From: Mycobacterium gordonae
Lineage (GTDB): Bacteria > Actinomycetota > Actinomycetes > Mycobacteriales > Mycobacteriaceae
Assembly: GCF_017086405.1 (NCBI RefSeq)
Contig: NZ_CP070973.1
Coordinates: 1,240,001-1,304,000 of the forward strand
Length of the DNA: 64,000 nucleotides
Direction: 5' to 3'
Of the stretch, positions 1 through 16,030 are shown one piece after another. Each line of letters begins with the position of its first letter. Within the stretch, counting starts at the first letter, position 1. The notes below the pieces were generated by a model, which worked only from the letters and a program-made list of their open reading frames with translations, ran no database searches and was not told where the DNA came from. Position numbers and translations under genes: made by a program.

Positions 1-2
1 CG

Positions 3-521
3 GTCGCCCCGGTGGAGTTGCCGTTCACGCTGGACGCGGGAGCGCACCTGGAAACCGACGTCGTCCTGGGAATACCGGGTCATGCGCCGGACGGGCGCTA
101 TCCGGTTCGGGCCCAGCTGCGGGTCACGGAGCCAGAGGTGCCGGCCGCTTGGCGGCAGGTGGTCGAGGATGTGGCGTTCGTCGACATCGGGGGTGAGCCG
201 GGCGAGTTCGTCTACCTCGAAGAGGGTCCCGCCGACGTGGAACTGGCCGCGGGCGCCGCGGCGCGTCTGTCGGTGACGATCGGCAGCCGTGTCCGCGCCG
301 ATCTGGCGGTTGAAGCGCACTTGATCAGCCCCTGGGGGACCTGGGAGTGGATGGGACCGGCGGTGCTGGGCGCCGACCTGCCGGCGCAGGGCAGCGTCGA
401 ACTCGCCTTCGACGTCAGTCCGCCGCCGTGGCTGGACCCGGGACAGTGGTGGGCTCTGGTCCGGGTGGGATGTGCGGGCCGGCTGATCTATTCGCCTGCG
501 GTGAAAGTGATGGTGACATGA
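3..521 (+). CDS. C-terminal part of alpha-mannosidase-type glycoside hydrolase (5' truncated)
   Basis: The reading frame is open to the left window edge, so this is the 3' end of a longer gene. The visible 172 residues form a beta-rich domain with no catalytic motif. Identification rests on context: the next genes match the order that in M. tuberculosis follows Rv0648, a family 38-type alpha-mannosidase of roughly 1,200 residues. The tail, with WGTWEWMGP and a Trp/Pro-rich strand, fits the C-terminal accessory beta domain of such enzymes. The stop TGA (519-521) overlaps an ATG (518-520), so translation of the next gene is probably coupled. Gene function is inferred from synteny, not from the visible residues. 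Confidence 0.6.
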   Translation, partial: VAPVELPFTLDAGAHLETDVVLGIPGHAPDGRYPVRAQLRVTEPEVPAAWRQVVEDVAFVDIGGEPGEFVYLEEGPADVELAAGAAARLSVTIGSRVRADLAVEAHLISPWGTWEWMGPAVLGADLPAQGSVELAFDVSPPPWLDPGQWWALVRVGCAGRLIYSPAVKVMVT

Positions 522-599
522 ACCCGCCCTCCGGCGACGATGCAATGGGGGCACCTCCCGCCTGCGGGGGACGAAGCGATGAGGAGGAGCGGCGCGTGA
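518..599 (+). repeat. MIRU-like interspersed repeat in a start/stop overlap
   Basis: A short element of about 78 bases sits exactly where the two genes meet. It is flanked by ATGA (518-521) and GTGA (596-599), the DTGA duplication typical of mycobacterial interspersed repetitive units. It contains CCGGCGACGATGCA (531-544), a small GC hairpin (about 552-571), and GCGATGAGGAGGAGCGGCGC (576-595), which I recognise as the MIRU right-hand motif. Its length is 26 codons, so it preserves the frame between the upstream ATG at 518 and the GTG at 596. The AGGAGG at its right end gives the downstream gene a strong ribosome binding site. Assignment to the MIRU family is from memory of the consensus. Confidence 0.8.
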
Positions 600-1213
600 A
601 ACCCGACTGTGTAGCAACCGTGGCCGGTGCCGCCGTGGCTGTCGCCGACGTCGATGCCCGCGAGACTCGGCTGCGCGGCGGTCCGCAGGCGAACGCGCTG
701 CCCGCGCCGGGCACCAGTGAGGGCCGCCAGCTGCGGCGCTGGCTGACTCAATTGATCGTCACCGAGCGGTTGGTCGCCGCTGAGGCGGCCGCCCGCGGCC
801 TCGACGGTGCCGACGCCCCGACCGAGATCGACCTGCTGCCCGACGCGACCGCCCGACTCGAGATCGGCAGCATCGCTGCGGCCGCACTGGCCGACCCACG
901 GGCACGCGCCCTGTTCGCCGACGTCACCGCAGGCGTCGAGATCAGCGCCGGCGACGTGGCCGCCTACCACGCCCGCAACCCGCTGCGGTTCGCGCAGTCG
1001 CGTGTCGGAAGCCACGGCTGGCGCGAACCTCCGGTCGGTGATCCGCCGCTGGAAGAGGTGCGATCGGCGATCGCCCAGCACCTGTTGGGGGCCGCGCGCC
1101 GCCGGACATTTCGCGTCTGGCTCGATGCCCGCCATGCCGCCTTGGTGCGGCTCGCGCCCGGCTACGAACATCCCGGCGATCCGTGCCAGCCCGACAACAC
1201 CCACCGGCACTGA
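596..1213 (+). CDS. PpiC/SurA-like small protein in the fabD2 position
   Basis: This 205-residue protein occupies the position of the M. tuberculosis gene annotated fabD2 (Rv0649). No malonyl-CoA transacylase GHSxG active site is visible, so that label looks doubtful. The middle has helical stretches such as LTQLIVTERLVAAEA, followed by GDVAAYHARNPLRFA, which resembles the N-terminal chaperone part of PpiC/SurA peptidyl-prolyl isomerases; no complete PPIase domain follows. GTG at 596 is preferred because AGGAGG lies about 9 bases upstream. The in-frame ATG at 518 would add 26 residues encoded by the MIRU-like repeat. The stop overlaps the next start (TGATG at 1211-1215), so the gene is coupled to the kinase downstream. 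Function is unknown. Confidence 0.6.
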   Translation: MKPDCVATVAGAAVAVADVDARETRLRGGPQANALPAPGTSEGRQLRRWLTQLIVTERLVAAEAAARGLDGADAPTEIDLLPDATARLEIGSIAAAALADPRARALFADVTAGVEISAGDVAAYHARNPLRFAQSRVGSHGWREPPVGDPPLEEVRSAIAQHLLGAARRRTFRVWLDARHAALVRLAPGYEHPGDPCQPDNTHRH

Positions 1214-2136
1214 TGCTCACCCTCTGCCTCGATATCGGGGGCACCAAGATCGCCGCCGGGCTCGCCGACCCCGCCGCCCTGGCCGACCCCGGCCGCACGC
1301 TGGTCTACAACGCCACCTGTCCCACACCCGCGGGCGTTGCGGCTGAACAGGTTTGGGATGCGGTCGCGGCGATGATCGCTGACGCGTTGGATGCGGCCGG
1401 AGGGACGGTGGCGGCGGTGGGGATCGCCTCGGCCGGTCCCGTCGACCTGGCGACCGGCAGCGTGAGCCCGGTCAACATCGGGGCCTGGCGCGGTTTCCCG
1501 CTGCGCGATCGCGTGATGGCCGTGGTGCCGGGCGTGCCGGTCCGATTGGGCGGTGACGGCGTCTGCATGGCATTGGGCGAGCACTGGATCGGCGCCGGCC
1601 GCGGCGCCGGCTTCCTGCTGGGCATGGTGGTGTCTACCGGCGTCGGCGGGGGTCTGGTGCTCGACGGCGTGCCGTACACCGGCCGCACCGGCAACGCCGG
1701 TCACGTCGGTCACGTGGTGGTCGAACCGGACGGGCTCCCCTGCGCATGCGGCGCCCGCGGCTGTGTGGAGACGATCGCTTCAGGTCCGTCGATGACGCGC
1801 TGGGCGCGGGCCAACGGCTGGTCGGCGCCGCCCGGCGCCGGAGCCCGGGAACTGTCCCAGGCGGCGGCGGCAGGCGACGAGGTGGCGCTGCGGGCGTTTG
1901 CCCGGGGCACTCGGGCGCTGGCCGCGATGATCGCCTCGGTGGGCGCCGTGTGTGACCTGGACCTGGTCGTCATCGGTGGGGGAGTGGCCAAGTCCGGCGG
2001 CCTGCTGTTCGACCCGTTGCGCACTGCCTTGGTGGAGTACACGGGGCTGAATTTCCTGACCGGCCTGCGGGTGGTGCCGGCCGAACTCGGTGGCGAGGCC
2101 GGTTTGATCGGCGCTGCCCGCCTCGCCGGACTGTAA
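1213..2136 (+). CDS. ROK-family sugar kinase (glucokinase-like)
   Basis: A 307-residue ROK kinase, expected to phosphorylate a hexose or N-acetylhexosamine with ATP in the cytoplasm. The phosphate-binding motif DIGGTKIAAGL starts at residue 7. The ROK zinc motif CACGARGCVE is at residues 177-186, preceded by GHVGH with the usual zinc-ligand His at 167. The canonical Glu of the GExGH motif is replaced by His164. The usual ND(A/G)N acid region is altered to GGDGVCMALGE, with Asp115 the likely catalytic base. ATG at 1213 overlaps the previous stop, giving an ordinary kinase length. Neighbours suggest a sugar salvage operon with the upstream mannosidase. The substrate cannot be read from sequence. 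Confidence 0.88.
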   Translation: MLTLCLDIGGTKIAAGLADPAALADPGRTLVYNATCPTPAGVAAEQVWDAVAAMIADALDAAGGTVAAVGIASAGPVDLATGSVSPVNIGAWRGFPLRDRVMAVVPGVPVRLGGDGVCMALGEHWIGAGRGAGFLLGMVVSTGVGGGLVLDGVPYTGRTGNAGHVGHVVVEPDGLPCACGARGCVETIASGPSMTRWARANGWSAPPGAGARELSQAAAAGDEVALRAFARGTRALAAMIASVGAVCDLDLVVIGGGVAKSGGLLFDPLRTALVEYTGLNFLTGLRVVPAELGGEAGLIGAARLAGL

Positions 2137-2151
2137 GCGCGCCGGGCCGTT

Positions 2152-2181
2152 TTGGCTGATCGCGCGCCCCCAGGCTATTGT
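2152..2181 (+). promoter_or_regulatory. rplJ-rplL promoter (sigma-A type)
   Basis: TTGGCT at 2152-2157 and TATTGT at 2176-2181 are separated by 18 bases and lie just after the kinase stop. The same -10 hexamer occurs in the rpoB and rpsL promoters of this window. Confidence 0.65.
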
Positions 2182-2373
2182 GGTGGCCGATCCACCAAAG
2201 ACCGTCGGTCACCGAGTAAATCGGTTGAAGGTCCGGGAACATCCCGGCGGCCCACGCAGGAGGACGAGGCATCATCGCCGGCCCGCGTGCCGGCGCATTT
2301 CACGCCCCGGCCGCATCCTGCGCCGGGGCGTTCGTCGTTCCTCCGGTGGCCACCACTTTTGTAGGAGGTATGC
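2182..2373 (+). ncRNA. L10-type ribosomal protein leader with attenuator-like hairpin
   Basis: The 190-base untranslated stretch before rplJ contains AAGACCGTCGGTCACC and a GCAGGAGGACGA segment, resembling the L10 binding leader of actinobacterial rplJL operons. It is followed by a strong GC hairpin (CGCCCCGG near 2309, CGCCGGGGCG near 2330) and a short T-rich run that could act as an attenuator. In this family, free L10(L12)4 binds the leader and represses its own operon. The fold is judged by eye. Confidence 0.6.
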
Positions 2374-2946
2374 ATGGCCAGGGCTGACAAGGCCACCGCC
2401 GTCGCAGAAATCACCGAGCACTTCAAGGCCTCGACGGCGACGGTCATCACCGAGTACCGCGGTCTGTCGGTGGCCAACCTGGCCGAGCTGCGCCGTTCGC
2501 TGGGGGAGTCGACCACCTACGCGGTGGCCAAGAACACCCTCATCAAGCGGGCGGCGTCGGAGGCCGGCATCGAGGGCCTCGACGAGTTGTTCGCCGGCCC
2601 GACGGCCATCGCGTTCGTCAGTGGCGAGCCCGTCGATGCGGCCAAGGCCCTCAAGACCTTCGCCAAGGACCACAAGGCGCTGGTCATCAAGGGCGGCTAC
2701 ATGGACGGTCACCCGCTGACCGTCGCCGAGGTCGAGCGCATCGCGGACCTGGAGTCCCGCGAGGTGCTGCTGGCCAAGTTGGCCGGCGCGATGAAGGGCA
2801 ATCTCGCCAAGGCCGCCGGGCTGTTCAATGCACCGGCCTCCCAGATGGCCCGACTGCTGGCTGCCCTGCAGGAGAAGAAGGGGGCCGACGCCCCCGCGGC
2901 AGCTGAAGCTCCGGCCGCCGAGGCAACCCCCGAAGCCGCCGAATAA
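2374..2946 (+). CDS. rplJ: 50S ribosomal protein L10
   Basis: A 190-residue L10, which anchors the L7/L12 stalk on the large subunit. The N-terminal half has the family pattern [21 protein letters not shown] and [12 protein letters not shown]; the C-terminal helix that binds L12 dimers is followed by an Ala/Pro/Glu-rich tail ([15 protein letters not shown]) common in actinobacteria. ATG at 2374 follows GGAGG with suitable spacing. It is first in an operon with rplL, 45 bases downstream, and is probably autoregulated through the leader. Confidence 0.98.
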   Translation: MARADKATAVAEITEHFKASTATVITEYRGLSVANLAELRRSLGESTTYAVAKNTLIKRAASEAGIEGLDELFAGPTAIAFVSGEPVDAAKALKTFAKDHKALVIKGGYMDGHPLTVAEVERIADLESREVLLAKLAGAMKGNLAKAAGLFNAPASQMARLLAALQEKKGADAPAAAEAPAAEATPEAAE

Positions 2947-2991
2947 CCCCCACAAACCCGAGAAACTCACGAAATTCAGGAGGAAAACACC

Positions 2992-3381
2992 ATGGCAAAG
3001 ATCTCCAGCGACGACCTGCTCGACGCCTTCAAGGAAATGACCCTGTTGGAGCTGTCGGACTTCGTCAAGAAGTTCGAGGAGACCTTCGAGGTCACCGCGG
3101 CCGCCCCGGTCGCCGTCGCCGCGCCCGGTGGCGGTGGCGGGGCTCCGGTTGAGGCCGCCGAGGAGCAGTCGGAGTTCGATGTGATCCTCGAGGGTGCCGG
3201 TGAGAAGAAGATCGGCGTCATCAAGGTGGTGCGTGAGATCGTCTCCGGCCTGGGCCTCAAGGAGGCCAAGGACCTGGTTGACAGCGCTCCCAAGCCGCTC
3301 CTCGAGAAGGTCTCCAAGGAGGCCGCCGACGAGGCCAAGGCCAAGCTCGAGGCCGCTGGCGCCAGCGTCACCGTCAAGTAG
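2992..3381 (+). CDS. rplL: 50S ribosomal protein L7/L12
   Basis: A 129-residue L7/L12 stalk protein that recruits translation factor GTPases. The N-terminal dimerisation helix ([22 protein letters not shown]) is joined by an Ala/Gly-rich hinge (about residues 36-52) to the globular domain containing [22 protein letters not shown] and [12 protein letters not shown], the factor-binding face. The start is preceded by AGGAGG. The operon ends at a hairpin terminator 12 bases past the stop. Confidence 0.99.
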   Translation: MAKISSDDLLDAFKEMTLLELSDFVKKFEETFEVTAAAPVAVAAPGGGGGAPVEAAEEQSEFDVILEGAGEKKIGVIKVVREIVSGLGLKEAKDLVDSAPKPLLEKVSKEAADEAKAKLEAAGASVTVK

Positions 3382-3393
3382 TTCAGTGCGCGA

Positions 3394-3426
3394 AGCCCCT
3401 GGCGCCCAACGGCGCCGGGGGCTTTC
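3394..3426 (+). terminator. Rho-independent-like terminator after rplL
   Basis: AGCCCCTGGCGCC and GGCGCCGGGGGCT form a 13-base-pair stem (one G-U pair) with a CAAC loop, followed by TTTCG. It lies between rplL and the convergent TetR gene. Confidence 0.8.
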
Positions 3427-3438
3427 GCTTGTCCGCAC

Positions 3439-4137
3439 TCAGCGGAACGCGAGCAGCGCCTGCCGTGACCGGTGCACACGGTCGGTTGAATCGCCCAGCG
3501 CGACAAGAAGATTGGTGGTCATCCCGGCCAGCACCGGTAGCGCCGCACCGTCGTCGCCGTAGAACCCGGCCAGCTCCAGCATCACGAAGCCGTGGATCAG
3601 CGCCCAGAATTGGGCGGCCGTCGCCACCACGGCGGCGTCGTCGTCTGGGGCAGCGGCTGTGATCCGGCCGGCGAGCATCGACCGGTGCACCGCGCGGACC
3701 ACCTGCGAGAAGCTGGATTCCTGCTGCTCGATCTCCGCAAGTGTCAGTGACAGGACGTTGCCGGCCGGGGCCTTGATGCCGTGTGCGCTGGTGCTGCCGA
3801 ACATCAACCGGTACATGTGCGGTCGCTCGATCGCGTAGCGCCGATACGCGGCGCCGACGGCCATCAGATCGGCGACCGGATCGTCGGTCTCGGGGACTGT
3901 CAGCGCGATAGCGAACTGCCGCAGTCCCTCTTCCGCGACCGCGGCGATGAGGTCGCGCATCCCGCCGAAGTGGGTGTAGACGGCCATCGTCGACGTTCCC
4001 GCGGCTCTGGCCACCTTGCGGGTCTGCAGCGCGTCAGGCCCGTGCTCGTTGAGCAGGTCCACGGCGGCGTGCAGCATCTCGTCGCGGACGTTGCGCGTGT
4101 TCGGTTCGGAAGTCATCTCGCCAGACAATATTGCCAT
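3439..4137 (-). CDS. TetR-family repressor facing a carotenoid oxygenase
   Basis: A 232-residue TetR regulator. The N-terminal helix-turn-helix is clear: AAVDLLNEHGPDALQTRKVARAAGTSTMAVYTHFGGMRDLIAAVAEEG. The C-terminal ligand domain resembles the WHG type (FWALIHGFVMLELAGFY). An alternative start, MTSEPN at 4116, is equally plausible and would remove seven residues. It occupies the Rv0653c position and is divergent from the carotenoid oxygenase gene. The shared 62-base gap contains a palindrome (4162-4189), so control of both genes by this protein is likely. The ligand is unknown; a carotenoid or apocarotenoid is only a guess from the neighbour. Confidence 0.9.
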   Translation of the reverse strand: MAILSGEMTSEPNTRNVRDEMLHAAVDLLNEHGPDALQTRKVARAAGTSTMAVYTHFGGMRDLIAAVAEEGLRQFAIALTVPETDDPVADLMAVGAAYRRYAIERPHMYRLMFGSTSAHGIKAPAGNVLSLTLAEIEQQESSFSQVVRAVHRSMLAGRITAAAPDDDAAVVATAAQFWALIHGFVMLELAGFYGDDGAALPVLAGMTTNLLVALGDSTDRVHRSRQALLAFR

Positions 4138-4161
4138 CTTCGCGCCGTCGGCGTACGGTTT

Positions 4162-4189
4162 CTATAACACTGAAATAACAATGTTATAG
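4162..4189. promoter_or_regulatory. Palindromic TetR operator candidate
   Basis: Perfect arms CTATAACA (4162-4169) and TGTTATAG (4182-4189) are separated by 12 bases. They lie in the divergent gap, ending 10 bases before the oxygenase ATG. Position and AT-rich symmetry fit a TetR dimer site; no binding data are available here. Confidence 0.65.
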
Positions 4190-4199
4190 GAGCTCGGAG

Positions 4200-5717
4200 A
4201 TGACGGCGATGAAGACGGCTGAGACCCGGAACCCCTACCTCGAGGACTTCCTGGCCCCGGTTTCGGCCGAAGTCACCGCCGCCGACCTGCGGGTGACCGG
4301 ACGGATACCCGAGCACCTGGACGGGCGCTACCTGCGCAACGGTCCCAACCCGGCCGGGGAGGTGGACCGGGCGATCTACCACTGGTTCAGCGGCGACGGC
4401 ATGGTCCATGGCGTGGCGCTGCAGGACGGGCAGGCCCGCTGGTATCGCAACCGTTGGGTGCGTAGCGCGTCGGTGGCCGCCCAACTCGGTGAGCCCGCTC
4501 CGTCTCGGCTGGACCCGCGGGCGGGCCTGCTGGCCCTGGGCGCCAACACCAGTGTGTTGGCCCACGCCGGCCGCACGCTGGCGCTGGTGGAGGGCGGCGT
4601 GGCCAACTACGAGCTCACTGAGGAACTGGACACCGTCGGCACCTGCGACTTCGACGGCACGCTGTACGGCGGCTACACCGCCCACCCGCACCGCGACCCG
4701 CACACCGGCGAACTGCACGCCGTCTCCTATTCGTTCGCCCGCGGACGAACGGTGCAGTACTCCGTGATCGACACCCAGGGGCGCGCCCGTCGCACCGTCG
4801 ACATTCAGGTGGGCGGATCGCCGATGATGCATGACTTCTCTCTCACCGATAAGTACGTGGTCATCTATGACCTGCCCGTCACGTTCGACCCGGGGCAGTT
4901 GCTGCCGGTGAAGGTGCCGCGCTGGATGGGTGTGCCCGCCCAACTGGTGATGCAGGCGCTGGTGGGGCGGGTCCGGGTGCCGAGTCCGATCGCCGCCAGG
5001 CTCAACCGCAACCCCAAGCCGACCGACCGCATGCCCTATGCGTGGAACCCGTCGTATCCGGCCCGTATCGGGGTGATGCCCCGCGAGGGCACCAACCGGG
5101 ACGTCCGCTGGTTCGACATCGAGCCGTGCTACGTCTACCACCCGCTCAACGCGTACTCCGAGATCCGCAACGGTTCTGAATACCTAATTCTTGACGTGGT
5201 CAGTTACCCGCGGATGTTCGATCGCGACCGCCGTGGACCCGGAGAGACCCGGCCGATGCTGGAGCGTTGGACGATCAATCTGGCGACCGGATCGGTGTCA
5301 ACCGACCGTCGCGACGACCGGCCGCAGGAGTTCCCCCGGATCAATGAGACGCTGACCGGCGCTCAACACCGGTTCGGCTACGCCGTCGGGGTCGACGACG
5401 GCTACCTCGCTGAAGAGCAGGGAACGCCGATGGTGACCGCGCTGTACAAGCACGATTACGCGACCGGATCCAGTGAGGTCGCCGCGCTCGACCCCGAACT
5501 TGTGATCGGCGAGATGTCGTTCGTCCCCAACCCGGGGAGCGGCGCGGGCGCCACGGCGGAAGACGACGGCATTCTGATGGGTTACGGCTATCACCGCGGC
5601 CACGACGAGGGTCAGTTGCTGCTGCTGGACGCCCAGACGTTGCAGTCGGTGGCGACCGTGCATCTGCCCCAGCGCGTGCCGATGGGCTTCCACGGTAACT
5701 GGGCGCCGCGGGACTGA
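4200..5717 (+). CDS. Carotenoid cleavage oxygenase (RPE65/apocarotenoid oxygenase family)
   Basis: A 505-residue nonheme iron enzyme expected to cleave carotenoids or apocarotenoids oxidatively. The four iron ligands appear in family context: His162 (TAHPHRDPHTGEL), His211 (MMHDFSLT), His314 (YVYHPLNAY) and His498 (MGFHGNW). The entry motif YLRNGPNP is at residues 44-51 and HWFSGDGMVHG follows. Full length, no signal peptide. ATG at 4200 follows GGAG and lies 10 bases after the operator palindrome, so it is probably repressed by the divergent TetR. It is the Rv0654-type gene. The cleavage position is not predictable from sequence. Confidence 0.93.
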   Translation: MTAMKTAETRNPYLEDFLAPVSAEVTAADLRVTGRIPEHLDGRYLRNGPNPAGEVDRAIYHWFSGDGMVHGVALQDGQARWYRNRWVRSASVAAQLGEPAPSRLDPRAGLLALGANTSVLAHAGRTLALVEGGVANYELTEELDTVGTCDFDGTLYGGYTAHPHRDPHTGELHAVSYSFARGRTVQYSVIDTQGRARRTVDIQVGGSPMMHDFSLTDKYVVIYDLPVTFDPGQLLPVKVPRWMGVPAQLVMQALVGRVRVPSPIAARLNRNPKPTDRMPYAWNPSYPARIGVMPREGTNRDVRWFDIEPCYVYHPLNAYSEIRNGSEYLILDVVSYPRMFDRDRRGPGETRPMLERWTINLATGSVSTDRRDDRPQEFPRINETLTGAQHRFGYAVGVDDGYLAEEQGTPMVTALYKHDYATGSSEVAALDPELVIGEMSFVPNPGSGAGATAEDDGILMGYGYHRGHDEGQLLLLDAQTLQSVATVHLPQRVPMGFHGNWAPRD

Positions 5718-5737
5718 CGGGGCTGATCAGGACGCCT

Positions 5738-5755
5738 GGAAGATTGTTATCTTCC
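5738..5755. repeat. Inverted repeat after the oxygenase gene
   Basis: GGAAGAT (5738-5744) and ATCTTCC (5749-5755) are perfect arms around TGTT. It lies 20 bases past the oxygenase stop and about 90 bases before mkl. It could be a regulator site or a weak terminator; no T-tract follows. Confidence 0.45.
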
Positions 5756-5847
5756 CAACCCTGATGTGGCGCAGCAGGCGTGCGCTACAGTGACTCAAGC
5801 CACACGGGGCCTGGTGGCGAATTTGCGCGTTGACGGAAGGATTTCCC

Positions 5848-6852
5848 ATGGGCGTCAGCATCGAGGTCAACGGACTCACGAAGTCCTTCGGATCCTCGAG
5901 GATCTGGGAAGACGTCACGCTCGAGATCCCGTCCGGGGAGGTCAGCGTTCTCCTGGGCCCGTCGGGTACCGGCAAGTCGGTTTTCCTGAAGTCACTGATC
6001 GGGCTGCTGCGGCCGGAGCGCGGATCGATCATCATCGACGGCACCGACATCATCGAATGCTCGGCCAAAGAGCTCTACGAGATCCGCACCCTGTTCGGCG
6101 TGCTGTTCCAGGACGGCGCGCTGTTCGGTTCGATGAACCTCTACGACAACACCGCGTTCCCGTTGCGCGAGCACACCAAGAAGAAGGAAAAGGAGATCCG
6201 CGACATCGTCATGGAGAAACTGACGATGGTGGGTCTTGGCGGCGACGAGAAGAAGTTCCCCGGTGAGATCTCCGGTGGTATGCGCAAGCGTGCCGGCCTG
6301 GCCCGGGCCCTGGTGCTGGACCCGCAGATCATCCTCTGCGACGAGCCCGACTCCGGTCTGGACCCGGTCCGTACCGCGTACCTGAGCCAGCTGATCATGG
6401 ACATCAACGCCCAGATCGACGCGACCATCCTGATCGTGACGCACAACATCAACATCGCCCGCACCGTGCCGGACAACATGGGCATGCTCTTCCGCAAGCA
6501 CCTGGTCATGTTCGGCCCGCGCGAGGTGCTGCTGACCAGCGACGAGCCGGTGGTGCGGCAGTTCCTCAACGGCCGCCGGATCGGCCCGATCGGCATGTCC
6601 GAAGAGAAGGACGAGGCCACCATGGCCGAAGAGCAGGCCGCGCTGGACGCCGGTCAGCACGCCGGTGGTGTCGAGGAGATCGAGGGCGTACCGCCGCAGA
6701 TCGTGGCGTCGCCCGGCATGCCGGAGCGTAAAGCGGTGGCCCGTCGTCAGGCCCGGGTGCGGGCCATGCTGCACACGCTGCCCAAGGACGCCCAGGCGGC
6801 AATCCTCGACGACCTCGAGGGCACGCACAAGTACCAGGCGCACGAGTTCTGA
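5848..6852 (+). CDS. mkl: MceG/Mkl ABC-transporter ATPase
   Basis: A 334-residue ATPase that, in mycobacteria, energises the Mce lipid and sterol importers. Walker A is GPSGTGKS (residues 37-44), the Q-loop is LFQDG (87-91), the signature is ISGGMRKRAG (141-150), and Walker B is IILCDEPDSG (161-170), followed by the H-loop VTHN. A C-terminal extension of roughly 90 residues beyond the ATPase core is characteristic of mycobacterial MceG. ATG at 5848 is chosen over an upstream TTG at 5830 because GGAAGGA lies 7 bases before it. No permease or mce genes are in the window. A possible -10 TACAGT lies at 5786-5791. Confidence 0.95.
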   Translation: MGVSIEVNGLTKSFGSSRIWEDVTLEIPSGEVSVLLGPSGTGKSVFLKSLIGLLRPERGSIIIDGTDIIECSAKELYEIRTLFGVLFQDGALFGSMNLYDNTAFPLREHTKKKEKEIRDIVMEKLTMVGLGGDEKKFPGEISGGMRKRAGLARALVLDPQIILCDEPDSGLDPVRTAYLSQLIMDINAQIDATILIVTHNINIARTVPDNMGMLFRKHLVMFGPREVLLTSDEPVVRQFLNGRRIGPIGMSEEKDEATMAEEQAALDAGQHAGGVEEIEGVPPQIVASPGMPERKAVARRQARVRAMLHTLPKDAQAAILDDLEGTHKYQAHEF

Positions 6853-10911
<4,059 letters not shown>

Positions 10912-10931
10912 ATACAGCTAGTGGTAACTAA

Positions 10932-14906
<3,975 letters not shown>

Positions 14907-14957
14907 GGCGATGACGCTGACGACGGCGATCGGGGTGCTCACGACACGACCTCGCAC

Positions 14958-14971
14958 TATATTCAGGGGCC
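14958..14971 (+). promoter_or_regulatory. -10 element for a leaderless transcript
   Basis: TATATT (14958-14963) is followed by 8 bases and the GTG of the Rieske gene. This spacing would place the transcription start at or next to the start codon. No good -35 is visible and there is no ribosome binding site. Confidence 0.5.
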
Positions 14972-16030
14972 GTGGCTGATGATGGCGCGAGCGAAACTGC
15001 CGGTCAACTCGCGGATACACATCCGGCTTTCGTGGAGTTCTGGCACCCCGTAGCGCTGTCTTCGGAGGTCGCCGAAGCGCCGGTTGGGATTGTGCTCGGC
15101 GGGCAGCAGTGGGTGCTGAGCCGCCTGGATGGCGTCGTGGTTGCGTTCGCCGATTCGTGTCCGCACCGGCGGGCGCGGCTTTCGGCTGGTGAGATCGTTG
15201 CGGACACGCTGCGGTGTGGGTACCACGGATGGCGGTTCGCCGCCGACGGTGCCTGCGTGGAAATTCCGGCCCTTGGTGATGGAGCGTCGATTCCGGCGCG
15301 TTCGGCGCTGCGTCGGCCGGCGGCGGTGGCTGAACAAGACGGCCTGGTGTGGTTGGCGCCGAGTGCGCCGCGGGCGACCCTGCCCGACCTTGCGCCTCCG
15401 CGGGGACAAGCCAACTGTGGCATCGAGTTCCTGCCGCCCACGGAGGTGGGGGTCAACCCGGCGTTCCTCATCGAAAACTTCTTCGATGAAGCTCACGTGC
15501 CATTCGTGCACACGGCGACCATTGGCGGCGCCGGCCCAGAGCCTATCGAGCGCCGTGAATTCCAGCGGTGCGGCATGGGATTCACGGCAACGACCGAACA
15601 CAGCTTCACCAACCGAATCGACTCGGGCGTGCATCAGGGTCTCCGGTCGGAGGTACAGCTGCGCCGGCTGACCTACCGCTACTGGCCGCCGTTTACCGGA
15701 ACGCTGTGCATCGAGTACCCAGACGCAGGGGGGTGGCACTTCATCACCCTTGCTGTCCAGCCCAAAGACCGCGACAGTTCCCGGGTGTACAAGTCGGTGA
15801 CCGGATCGGCGACCGAAGATGCCCACCAGGCCGAGATGTTCGGCAAGTACGAGCAGATGATCTGGGAGGAGGATTGGGAGTGGCTGGAGCGGGCACTGTC
15901 TGGGGTGCAGTTTCCCCTCGACCTGTCGGCTGACCTCCACACGAAAGCGGACCGGCTCTCCGTAGAGTTTCGGCGAATACTTGCTCTCATGGGCAATGAG
16001 AAGTCGAGCCAATCTTCTGAGGTCGCCTGA
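14972..16030 (+). CDS. Rieske nonheme-iron oxygenase, alpha subunit type
   Basis: A 352-residue ring-hydroxylating or demethylating oxygenase component. The Rieske 2Fe-2S motif is Cys63-Pro-His65 and Cys82-x2-His85 (SCPHRRARL, RCGYHGW). The mononuclear iron site is N-x2-D-x2-H-x4-H at Asn169, Asp172, His175 and His180 (NFFDEAHVPFVH). The C-terminal half fits the vanillate O-demethylase/pheophorbide oxygenase class more than two-subunit dioxygenases, and no beta subunit or reductase is adjacent. GTG start with no Shine-Dalgarno, consistent with leaderless expression. It is absent, as far as I recall, from the same place in M. tuberculosis, so it is an insertion next to rpoC. The substrate is unknown. 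Confidence 0.88.
   Translation: MADDGASETAGQLADTHPAFVEFWHPVALSSEVAEAPVGIVLGGQQWVLSRLDGVVVAFADSCPHRRARLSAGEIVADTLRCGYHGWRFAADGACVEIPALGDGASIPARSALRRPAAVAEQDGLVWLAPSAPRATLPDLAPPRGQANCGIEFLPPTEVGVNPAFLIENFFDEAHVPFVHTATIGGAGPEPIERREFQRCGMGFTATTEHSFTNRIDSGVHQGLRSEVQLRRLTYRYWPPFTGTLCIEYPDAGGWHFITLAVQPKDRDSSRVYKSVTGSATEDAHQAEMFGKYEQMIWEEDWEWLERALSGVQFPLDLSADLHTKADRLSVEFRRILALMGNEKSSQSSEVA

Noticed and set aside
488..1210. Minus-strand open frame opposite the PpiC/SurA-like gene
   Set aside because: No ribosome binding site or family feature; the plus-strand genes here are linked by overlapping stops and starts.
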